This document shows, piece by piece, positions 25,801-38,500 of a stretch of DNA of 64,000 nucleotides (within the stretch, counting starts at the first letter, position 1; each line of letters begins with the position of its first letter). This DNA comes from Branchiostoma floridae (taxonomy: Eukaryota > Chordata > Leptocardii > Amphioxiformes > Branchiostomatidae), in assembly GCF_000003815.2 (NCBI RefSeq), contig NC_049987.1, positions 16,696,564 through 16,760,563 of the forward strand. Reading direction: 5' to 3'. The notes under the pieces were generated by a model. That model ran no database searches, was not told where the DNA came from, and was given only the letters and a program-made list of their open reading frames with translations. The position numbers and the translations under genes are program-made.

Positions 25801-28800
25801 ACAAAACGCAAAAAAAACATTCTGTGCTTCAGATGTGCAAAGCTTAAAGGTTGTGACAGGTCTTCAGTGTAATATAACCTGGTGTATCGGTTATACCGAA
25901 CATACCGATGCAGGGAGTCGTATACCGCTGCATGAAAAGTTACCAATTTACCAATAGCGGTATTTCCCGGGTACCTGGCAAATACCGCTATGGGTAAATT
26001 CCACTTTTCATGCAGCGCCGGCCGTTGAGAGAGAAGTTAATACGAGATTCAATGCTAAACTATAGTACAAACTAAAAGGTGCACAAACCCACCTATTTGC
26101 ACTGCATTCACCAACCGTGCCGCCAATCGCAACAGATCATCGTGAGAAAGGCTGTTATCAGCAGTTCCATTGAGGAACGGGGTTGGTGGGTCTCCTATCT
26201 GAATCTCAACAGTCATGCTGCCGACGTCACGGCGGCGACGTGAGCCATCTTCACGTACGACGTCCATCACGCGTACCTTGTCAGCCGGGATGTTCAGGAA
26301 CAGGCAGAGGTTGTTAGCTAGCTGGTCGGAGGAGAAGAAGTCCTCTACCGTCACCGGCGGCATCCCGAAGGTTAGGACGATGATTTCGGTTTGTTTGATT
26401 GTTACGGAGTTGGATCCCTTCAGAGTGAAATACAGAGTCTGCCATTCAATGTCCATGAAGTTTGCACCAGCTGCATCGCTCAATGTTGGCTTGTGGTTCC
26501 CTGGTATGATTCCTCCCGTGCTAGGGTCGAAGTTCTTTGGTTCGATGAAACTGCCGTCCACATACACGTCAAGTCTTTCGGGCTTGGAGTAGTAGATGCC
26601 GATAACCATGGACCTGTCAGGGGCGGTGTTGAGGAGCTGTAGACGGAGGTTCTGGGGACTCACGCCGCTGAAGTGGATGAGATAGTCCTTCTCCGTGGCC
26701 ACGATCCCCCAGAAGGTGGAGATACGCTTGTTGCAGCTGTAGCCTCCACACCATTCGTGGCTCTTTGAATTAAAGAAAGCCAGGATTCCATTATACCAAC
26801 GTGGCAAAGTGACTTCGATTATCAAAGTCACTTTTAGGTGCATCTTTCTACATAATAACATGAAGCAACTCTATTACATTCCATACCAACATTCAAGTTG
26901 CAAATATTCGTAAAGTGTAATTTTTTGTGGGTGGCAATATTTAGGGAATCCTAGCGCGACTTGTTTTTGCGCCGTTTTTAACCGCTCAAAGACAAAGTAT
27001 GAAATAATGATGTAACTATGGGAATACTGTGCAGTAGATATCAAGTTCAAACAGATTGTCTCATCCGGAATATTTCCACTTTTAATGCTGATATTGCTTA
27101 GGTTACATTTATCATAGATACCAATACCAATTGTTTTTGTAGTTACGTGGGTGGCATATACATTATAAAGAATGTTTTATGAAACATATTTTAACATTGA
27201 TGAATATATGGATGACACTTAAGGGCGTTCACGGCTGTGATTTAGAAGCAATATAAGACAACACATTACAAGTAAGAAACAGTGACAATTGCTGGGTTTC
27301 ACACATAGCAAACTAAAACATACCAAATATCAATACAATCCATGCAGGCGTTCTTGAGTTATGGTGTTTTCCTACAAACATACACACACACACACAAACG
27401 CTACCCAAAATATAACCTTCTTGGCGAAGGTAAAAAAGAGGAGAAACAGTAAAAACTGACCATCGCTCCATTGAGCAGGTCTATGTACCCGTCAGCCAGG
27501 AGTGCTACAGGTGACAGCCTTCGGGTCTCGGTGTCCTCATCAAGGCTCTCGATCACCAACATCTCGTAGTTGAGACCGTGGCACATGTGACCGTGCATCT
27601 CATCATTGTTTACACAGTCTTGGGTTCTGATGATACCTGTATGTTCAGAAAGGCAACTAAATTATTAGTCTCCGTATTTATTGACATGATGAGCCAGTTT
27701 TTGGTACGGATTTTGTTTCTTCATATATGAGTATACTGTATAAATGCTTTGCAAGCACTTTAAGTATTACGAGATACATAGTGCCTGTGGTCTTTGGGCG
27801 TACGGTGGCCTACATTACAGTCAATTTTTTAAAATGACTATTTGGTTTTTAAAAAAAACGACATTTTCCAGGGTTTACTTTACATATACAAGGCGAGTTT
27901 TTTTCTTAATTCTATAACTGCATGTCGTCATGCGGTAAGCTAGAGAATAGGCAAACAGATCATACATGTTTGCAAGTATGGACTTAATGGGACTTTATAT
28001 GATACAAACTGCTATAATTTTTGTCTGACCTGTACCTCTTCTCTTAGGACCTCAATGACAAGCGACCTGTTGATTAATTTGAGCTTTCATGAAGAAACAA
28101 GTGTTCAAACAAATTAACACCTACCTCTTCCTCCAGTCACAATTTGACTGATGTCCATCTGACTCCCGTCCAGGTTAGCCAGCATGGTCTTGGGGATGCG
28201 GTAGTCTCCCAGGCCTCTCCTGGGGTCACCGTCCCACTCCCACTCCGCCTGCGGGATGAGGGCCCCGGGTACCCCCGATGGGAGGAAGGTGCCGTCACGG
28301 TCCTTAATCAACGTCTCTTTCTTCCCGTCACACTCCATGTCGATACATTCAGTTGGGTTGATCGTGCTAAGGAGATACATGTCAAGATTTCCTTAGAATG
28401 GAGGCAGTTGTCTTTATTATTGATGAATATTTACAATATATATTCATTAATTTCTATGATAAAAACGCAATTTCACTTACACTGAATAAAATTTTTCTTT
28501 TGTTTTACCGCGTAATTGAATGAAAATATTCTACATGTAGAGCGCATATACAACGCTTATGCTTAGGCCAAACCGGGGCTCGGCTAAACTGTTCACCAAA
28601 AAAAAATCAAGTTTTGCATGACTAATCATTTTTACGTTTTACGTCTTTTATTTTCTTCTATATCCTGCTTTTTGTTCCCGCATACTGTCTAGCATGCATA
28701 TGGAGCATAAAAAAAAGTTTGGAAAGAATCAAAGCTCTCATTTACAATCGTACCTAAGGGCAGGTCTCCCGATGAAAGCTTTGTTGTTCTCATCGACATC

Positions 28801-31800
28801 CACAAAATGCAGTCCCTCCGTCTCAATAGGGTGCATCCCGTCCTCATTAGTGTTCCAAGTATGAAACACCACGTCCTGTAGACCACTGCATGCTTCGCCG
28901 AAATTAGAAAACGCCACGCCTGAAAAGTATACGACAACAAAACTACGGTTATAAATGCTGTCGATGAAAAATGTTGTCTTGTGATACACCTTCGACGAAT
29001 GGTCAATGATTTACTTAAATAAGCAACCTGCTAGAAGGTCGAAATGAACACGAAATAAGCATCAACTACCCAACACATAAAATCGACACCACAGCAGGTC
29101 CCAGGTGCAAAGATATAATACAGACGTACTACTAAAGTACCAAGGTCAACCAACAGGGTGCCCAAAATCGACCTTCACCATTAGCATACACCCTCCTACT
29201 CACCTAATAAAAACCATTGCAATCCTTCCAGCGGTTCTTGAGATATACCCCGGGCAACATTACATCCCGAGCAAAGAAAGTATGACCAAAGCAATACTCC
29301 CATTACATGAAAGTTATAATGCTTACCTTTCACTTCTGTTACGCCAAGCAATGCTGGAACTTTCATGACAGTTTCCCACGGATGGAGAGGGGAGCCGCTG
29401 AATCCCGAAATAAAGCCGGGGAAAGAAATGCCAATGTGTCCTCCTGGAGTCCCCTTCTCACTGGAGAACCCTAACCCCCCTACAGATCTTGCCACATCTA
29501 TGTTGTCGTCACTTAAGTCCAAGACATCGTTCTCGCAGCTGAAGGAGGCACTTCTACCAACAAATAAGGAGTCTTGTATCTTCACAAACTTGTTTTTGCC
29601 CTGTGTCAATTGAAAAAGGGTGGGTTTAATGGTATACCAGTTATCGTGTAGTCAGTCATCTTATTGAAGGTAAAAATGCAATTATAGAAAAGTAAGTGTA
29701 AAGTATGGAATCTCCCTTTAAGTAAACTGTCAGTAGTGTAGTAGTCATTGCTATACGCTGTATCCTACAATTATAATTGTCGAGCAATAAAGTTCATTCA
29801 TTCACACTTCAGGTCATGATACCTAGTTAGTAACTTTTATCAGATAATTAGTTCATTATAAAATTAGTTGGTAACTTTCATCCCTGGGAGTCTGAGCAAA
29901 CGATAGACAATGATCTTTACTGCATATCCATATCAAACATGGGCTGAATGCACTTACAGAAGACGTGTAGAAAAAGAAACGTTACATTCTATCCAAATGC
30001 ATAACTACACAGACCTCATGTGAGATAGACGGAGGTCCGATGATTGACGTAAATGTTCCGATTCCGTTGTCAACGGATGTAATGTTGTTGAGTACAGCAC
30101 TGGACACAGACTGGAAGTAGACTCCATAGCTGTAACACTTGTAGATGAGGAAGTTGGAGATCATAGAGCACTCTGGCAGGCCGTCCTCATACACGTGGGT
30201 GCCATGGAGAGCTGTGGATTACACAGAAAAAGAACTTTGCACGACAAGTGTACATGATACAATGTATGGCAACAACTATTACACAAAGTACAAAACAGAG
30301 GTATAGGATAAAGCTTAGCAACCTTGTTAATATAACAATAAGGGCTAACATAATTATTTGGTAATTAGTATTACAATTTATATGAGATTTCATTTGCTAC
30401 AAATTTACAGTATTAAAGCTATTATTCATCAATGTGCTAGCTGCAAATTTTATGGGTTGACTTTGGTTTCGAAATTTCTAAAAGTTGCACAGGTAATCGA
30501 ATTAGACAAAATTTTTATCAAAAAGTCATGAATGTTGTAAATGAGGGTCAAAGGAACAGTGAATACTATAAGTTGTGAAAGGTTCTTGGTCGTCTTGATT
30601 TTATGGTCGTGGTCTCTGGGGTGACCTCTTGATCATAAAATCACCTCACAAAAATACAAATGTCAGTTTATACACAGAAACATCGCATTATACTATAACT
30701 TAATATATAGAAAATGGCAAATCAATCAGGAACAAAATGTAGAATTCAATAGGAGTACAAACGATCAATAATATATCGACAAGGAAGCATCCGATTAAAA
30801 AGCGGTTTTCATCTTTCCATAGCCTACAAAGAGACCTTTCGAATGATATAAAGTTTGCCCGGCCTAAACTTGAACCTTAAGTTTGAATCGCAACATTAAG
30901 GTATCACCCCACCCCTGGCTCACGGCTAAGGCAAGCGGTTAGGCCACGACTAGAGTACAAACGATCAAAAATATCTCGAGAAGGAAGCATCCGATTGGAA
31001 AGCGGTTTTCCTCTTTCAATAACGCAAAAAGAGACATTTGTTTCTAGTGATATAAAGCCTGCCCGGCCGGAACTTGAACCCTAAGTTTGTATCGCAACAT
31101 AAGGTATTACCCCACCCCTGGCTTACGGCTAAGGCCACGACTAGAGTATAGTGTTTAGCTCTATTTTTTTCTATGGACTACTAGTACTATAAATATCTTA
31201 ATTAGATATAACTACATACGTAATTAAAATTTATAAATATGAGAACAAATGTGAGTTTAGATGCTTACCTGAGTGGATGACGTTTCCACTCCAACTTTCG
31301 ACCGGGTTGTCTGCACCAGGACACGGTTCGCCATCCAGGTGCACTCCGATGCGCTCTGCCCCGGCAATGACATTATCCTAATGGTGTCACGAGAAGTACC
31401 AACGATTGTTTTGGCATCACTATTAGTTTGAATGAATGAATTGCGATACTCTAACCTACTATCACCATATTGACTAAAGCGTTGTATTTTGTCTCTAGCT
31501 TTTAATTTCATTCCGTCCCACTTGCAATTGCAGGCTGTTTGGGGACCACGTTTTTTCCAGGTTGGACGGATCATTTCTTTGCAAGTAACAATAAAATCTT
31601 ATACAATCTTAACTCGAAAAGAAAATTGTGGTGTAACAGTTTATGTTACACCACAATTTCTTGGAAGTTCTATTCTAACGCTTTACTCCAGTCATTTAAT
31701 TAAAGCTTACAAAAAATTTTCATCAATATCTGGTAATAAAATTCAGCTTTTGGGACAGATGGGGTGAAACTTTTTCCACCCCTCCAAACAAATTTTATCC

Positions 31801-34800
31801 TTGGACGGAGGGACGGGTCCTGCAGCTGGATTCAGCCCTGATTTTGATAATCTGTTGGCCGTAGTAACGAACTAGTATTTCGAGTTTACTAACCGTCAGT
31901 ACGACATTTGTGGCATCCATGATCTCCAGAGCTGCCTCCCATTTCTGACTACTCTCCTCCTTACGGTCCTGGTACGCACCGGGCCAGATGGACAGGGCGA
32001 TCAGGTTTCTGGTCAGGTTGTTCCGAGAACCCTCGATGATCATTCCTTCATACAGCCAAAAAAAAGATAGAACTTGTCTATTCTTTGCAAGAATTTCAAT
32101 TCACACTTGATAAAACCCAATCATGCCCCTCGACGTAAAACAAAGACAATCTTCCAACAGAAAAAAATAATTCCGTTAAAAATGTTGAGTATCTTAATTT
32201 GCGTGTTGCTGCCATCAACTAAATAGTCAGAAAAACGACACATATCGATGGTATACGTGTAATCTATGTTTACCTTGTCCAACAGTGTGATGTACAATGT
32301 TGTTGATGATCTCCAGCTTGTTTGTTCCGTACACACCAATACCAGGCGAAAAGCCGTTGTGGAAGGCGTTGTTCTCGACCATGGACGGTTTTGCATCTGA
32401 CACGTCTCCGGTGTTGACAAATGCCAGGGAGAAGCGTGGATCATAGAAGGCGTTCCAACCTTCCTGCCCCGTTTGGTAAAACTCCACGTTCTTGATCCGG
32501 GCGTAGCCTGGAGGACAATGAAATGTTACTATGAAAGTTCATCTGTTTATTTGTTTATTTGTATTCATCACAAAGTGATGAGGAGGGCAAAACAGAACAA
32601 CTTTTACAATACAACTTGTTCTCCGGTCCCTCACATAAAAATAACATCAGTACATAAAAATACAACAATACTTAATTAACAACATATAAAATACATACCA
32701 TATATATAAGGAAGGAATAATCTGGATGCTGATATACCTGATTGACAATCTAGCGCGGCCGTAAAGCTACACAGGAGCTACAACCACGTGGAACAAGTGC
32801 AAAGAAGGTCAAGACTGAGGTATAAACTGAGTCTGTTACAGGCAGGCTTGATAAAGTTATGTTTAAATGTTGTGATAGACTGTGGTGTTAGTTAACATTC
32901 TTTGAATTAGTGCCATGACCCACTGCTGTCGTCACGCGTAAGGCAACGTGATCTAGCTGTTTCGTCATGGTCACTTGTATTTTGAGAAAGATTGCCGTAG
33001 GGCAGACAGATTTTGATGCGCTAACTTTTCGCGTTGGAAAAGTTTTAACTATTAGTGGAGTGCATCATGTTTGTAAGCTAATCCTTCGTTCTCTTGAATA
33101 TGCAAAGATTCACAAAAACAAACACGTTGTCTCGTCTAGTATGATCATCCTTCTACGCAGGGACATCCAACAGCCAAACTGCCTGTCTGGATGTGCCCTG
33201 CTCTTTCAACCGTCACTCTTAGTTCCTGTGGACGCCCCCCCCCCCCAAACCAGCTGTCAGCGAATCAGAGAATAGGCTTTCCGTTTCAAAAGCTGTCTCG
33301 CATGTATAAGGGTAACCTCATTAATATTTATAAGCAGGGTGGTCAGGAATTAAAGAGCAGGCACATCCAAGCAGGCAGTTTGGCTAGCTGTTGGATGTCC
33401 CTGCGTAGGAATATGAGTATGATAGGCAATTCAGACAATGAATTTTACTGCAAGATTGACTTAATATATAACAACGCGTATGTTCATGCGCAGCTAGACT
33501 TAGAAGTATTGCGTCAAACCTGTGTATGTTTGTCCTCCGGTGTTGAATGAGCCAATCAGCACCCTGGCACCAAAGGACTCGCTGAAGAGACCCTGATAGT
33601 CCGCACCCTCAATCTTGATGTTCCTGGTGAGGAGTCCCACCTCTGCTGCCATGGTGTAGGATTGGCCATTCACCGTGTCACTGTGGTCTGTCATAGTGAG
33701 AGGATGTACAGTTATCAGTATTCAGTGAACGTTTGCATTCGGTGTCTTTTGGTGAGGGGGGGGGGTCCAATTGAGACTTGTATAAGAGAAACTTATTGGT
33801 GGGATGGCATTCAAATTTTTAAATAAAAATAGTTAAGATACTTCATAATACACTATGATCAGTGGACCAGCTGCAGTTCTATGAAGTTGTGTGGCTCAAG
33901 GGAAATAGAAAAGGAGATGGGTGCAGCGGCTCTACAAGCCATATGGTATGGGCTTATCTGACCTTTACTTTGTGGAGGGACATATGATTTTGCTTAACAC
34001 ATAAGTGATATAATCATACCTAACAGTAAACAGATTTGTAGTTGAAGAATTCGTACACACAAGTGTGTTTACGCCTTATTACAAAGTGTCACTGATTAAA
34101 GAAAATTCTATTAACTGTAAACAGATTTGTGCTTTTTTTCATGTTAGCGTCAAAGTACTACTTGTACTCACAGATATGATCATAGGCAAGAGTGGAGTTC
34201 AAGGTGAGCGTCCTGCCGTCTGCAGATACAGCCGTGATCTTAAACGTCTCCGTCTGCCAGGCGTCAAAACTGGTGCTGCGGGAAACGGTAAAGAAGAGCG
34301 GTTGAATACCCAACATTCCACGATGCCGATAGTGCGTCGATGAAGGCTAGACATCCAGGTAAGAGAATACACCAAATAGCAATTACTCAAACAACTGGAT
34401 ATGACTTTGGAAACGTTTAGAACCCACTACCTTTCGTCAGTGACACTAAAGAGATAAAAAAACCTGCTCTTCTCTTTAGTGTCGCTGACAAAAGGTAGTG
34501 GATGCTATCTGAAACGTCTGACCATTTCTAAATTCATATCCAGTTGCTTGAGGAATGCCGATAGTGTTTTAGTGTTCGACAAGTTGTATACATGCCTGCA
34601 TCTTCTCTAGAGGAAGTCCACAAGTTTTCCATCATTCGAAAGATCAATTTCAGCAACGGAACTTTAACATATTGAAAGCAATATCAGTTCACTAACAAGC
34701 ATTGGATTATTCTAAATTATATCGGATGCAATCGCAGCAAAACATGTGCACTATTTGTCTTTCGATTAATTACAAATATCGCCATTTAAATTTCCTTACG

Positions 34801-35507
34801 TTGTGATGACTATTTCCTCATCCACCTGCCAGTCCACGACATCTGCCAGGGTGATGGTGTGAGCACCTGCTGCAGCTGTCTGTGCCAGGTGAGTCCAGCA
34901 CACGTTCCGTTCCTTACCGATCAGGTCCAGGCCTCCGAACACACCTGAAAAAGAAGCATATAACTGTTGGTTGAAGATAAGACATGATTTCTTCTTCCGA
35001 GTTTCTTGTAGGCACTAGTCAGTTCTACAACAATGGCAGCCTCATTAATTCTTGCTTTAACAGCGGTCCACCAAACATTCAACTGGCCCCCTAGCTGCAG
35101 GAGGGTCTGTAGGAGTTACAGTTCCAGAGTGTTTGCGTTACACACACTACAACAATATAATATAGAAAAGTTCTTTATTATCATAAGACGGCGATCACTA
35201 AATATCTTTAGTTATGTAATGGATAGAATTTGAACCTCATGAAAGTGTAACCTTGAAGCTCATAAAAGTGCCTTCAACGCCACGGAAAACAATGCCCCCA
35301 CCCTTGAGGCGTCACCAAAAAATAACTCAGAAAGTAGTACGTCTACAAGGTGCGCATGCTCTCTACCTATTGCCTTCGCCCCAACAGTCGGACCGTTTGG
35401 TACAGGCATCTCGGGAGTGTTGTGGTCACCGTGGAGGATGATATGGACGTTGCCAAGATATGGAGCGTCTGGCCAGCCAACAATCAGCCGTCCTCCCTAA
35501 AACACAC

Positions 35508-35545
<38 letters not shown>

Positions 35546-38500
35546 AACACCCAATAAAGAGCAAGTTTATGACTAAGAAATAATGTATGTATCGATAGAC
35601 CGGAAAATAGAAGATGAACATGGCAACAGAGACAGCATTCATTGAATGAGCAAATAGATTTTCTATGAAATCGTTAAGCTACTTCCATTGCTATAATATA
35701 CCTGTATGAAGATGTGGGTGGCTTCTACTGTGTAATCTCTATACGGGTTGGATGGATCCCACAACTCGAGGACAGTGTAGATGTAAAGTTTTCCAAGCTT
35801 TGGTAGATCCTCGTCGCCAAGCACCAACCACGGAACTTGAAAAGTAGTAAACAAATTAGCATATGATAGCAAGTCAGCTATGTTAGAAATAGACTCCTCA
35901 AAGTATGTTGCATTTATGACGCATCCTAGACGTTCCTTAGCGGTCTTGCTACAGAAATGACCCCTGGCAAAATACAAGTTGATATTCAAGATCGTTTGAT
36001 ATTAAAGAAAAACAGAAGTAGGAGGAAAGTTCCAAATATAATTTTGTCATTGACGTACCTCCAGTGATCTTCACATCGTCGTTTTCTTGGAGCGAAAGAG
36101 ATCTTTTTCTCCTTGTGTCGGTTACAGAGGAACTGGGAACCATAAAACCGTCAGTGTCCACCTTCCAGGTGAGGGTGGAGTACAGGACGTAGTCGTCAGG
36201 CCGCTGACTGTCAGGCGGGACGTCGTTAGGGTCGGCTGGAGGAAGACAGTCTTCATAGAAGCATCTGTAGACTTTCAGTTTCACATTCCGATCAGCTGAG
36301 GAGGCTTGTCCCTTACCAGACACTGGAAAACAGATATTCATGTCATTGTAGGCAAAGTAAGGCTTTTCGTTTGTTTGTTACGCATAACTGGTAAACCGCG
36401 TAATGCACAAGATTCGTACACTATAAACTTCATATGACCGCATTGTAAGGCTTGCACCACTCAGGAACCCCTGCTCTTTTTAAATGCAATACGTGGGGGT
36501 TTAACGTGCTCGAAGTGTCGCTCTCCTCAGACACATTTTCATCTGAGTCGTATGAGCACGAGCACAACACAGGGATTCGAACCCGGAACCGTAAGGTTAT
36601 AAGTCAACAACCTCAAACAGAACACCATCTTGCCAGCTTGCCACATCATTAACCCTAGTAAGTTGTACATCTTATCTATCAACAATCAGGATATGAATCA
36701 TATTTGAACATCAAAGAGGATTCAATCTTTGGTTTCAATTGTTTATGGAGGGCACATGTAAGGTAACTGCGTGTAAAAGATTACCTAGGTAAGAAAAGAC
36801 CTTCCCGTTCGCCTCATCAAAGTACCAGTCCTTGTCCTCGTTGTTAGCGAAGCTGACTGCTGCAGTAGATGCCTCCCTGTTGTCTCCTTCAGAGAGTGAG
36901 AAGCTATCAGGTGACTGCGTGAAGTCGTGCTGCATGATGACGTAATCTGTGTCCTAAAATATGAGCCAAAGAACAACTGAATCAATTGGTGAGCCAAACA
37001 ATCATTAAATGAATAATTGACTGAAATATTAATCGGTCTAAAATTAAAATTAACTGTAACTATCATCATTCTCAAAATTCTGAAATATTCAGCTTTTGTA
37101 CTGCCACACGTAGGTAATGTGATTAATTATGATAGGTTTTGTGGCCCGTGCAATCAAAATGATTATTCAAAATAAATAAAAGCTTATTAGTAAACTTCAT
37201 GCCTCGTGTGTCAATCGGATATTAGCTGCACCACCTGACGTTTGGTGTCTTGTCTGTTGTTGTTCTTGTTAAACGTTTTTTTTATCGTTTTTGAACGTTC
37301 TTGAATGTTTTTGTTATCAACATTCATAAACAATATATATTGTGATCATCCTTTCCTACCTCGAAATCATAGAAAGTTCCTGAGTACGTCAGGTTGGTGA
37401 TGTGAGAAGAGTCCTGGAAGCTGAATGTGTACGTCTCCTTCCCGACTAGGATCATCGTCCAGCCAGGCTTGTGAGTCATCCTCTTTGGCGACCAGGGTAC
37501 TGCAGTGGTGCCATACGCGTTCGTGAAGATGGCGTTCCTCATGTCCAGTGACTCTGGCAGGACTCCTTTGAAGGCAAATCGGTGGAAGCTGCCGAAGGAT
37601 TTAATTTGACTTTAATAAAAAGTGGTTGTACTTCCTGTCACTCCTAAACGTGACTACCCACTCACGTCCTACAACTCTACTGAAAGTGCATTCAAATAAC
37701 TACAAGATCGCACAAGAAAACAAACAAACATACAAACACACAAGAACACAAAGATCCAGACACATCGAAAAAAACATACCCAGCGAACACGGAAACGAAA
37801 GCAATTAAAACGCGACGTCCAATTTTGATTATTGGAAAACGACCGAATTATACAGTGTAGGACCTTATTCAGATGTAGAACGCATTGACATATATACAAG
37901 AACCATCAGAGTACTGCCTTACTTCTAGTTAATGATAAATAGTGTTCCAATTCCTCTGTATTGCCACAAAATTCTAACTGACCTTAGATCAGGATCAGTG
38001 CAGACAGACCCCGGATAACCTCCTTTACTGAAATCTGCATCATCTGTACACGAGGGAGGGAGGGTTGCGGAGGAGGGGAGCACCTTGCCTCCGACAGTTC
38101 CCGTTACGGACCCGTCTATATCTTCAATCCATCCCTCGTGTTCCCATCGAAAGCCAGCCTTGTTGGGTGTGTTGTCATATTCAACCCCTTCAACCCTGGA
38201 AAGGATAATCATCTCTCAATTTAGATATATGATACTTTGATGAGGTCTATTGTCCATGAACTACTTGGTCTCTTGAAAGGAGGATGTAGATCTTTTGGTA
38301 CCATTCATCAATCTCTGGACAAATCTTTCAGGTGGTGAAACGTAGAGAATAGTACTAAACGTAGAGAATAGTACTAAATGGTGCAAAACCAGGCCTACAC
38401 CACTGGACCTGATCCTTATATCTTCTTAGAGATAATCCTCCATTGCACGAATGAGTTTCTTGCACAAAATTTACATCATGGAGTCGAGAGCCGAAAATAG

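Noticed and set aside
26215..26642. Plus-strand frames of 83-125 residues
   Set aside because: They are shadows of the long gene B exon on the other strand.
38339..38379. Short tandem repeat (AACGTAGAGAATAGTACTA twice)
   Set aside because: Intronic slippage-type duplication with no wider structure.
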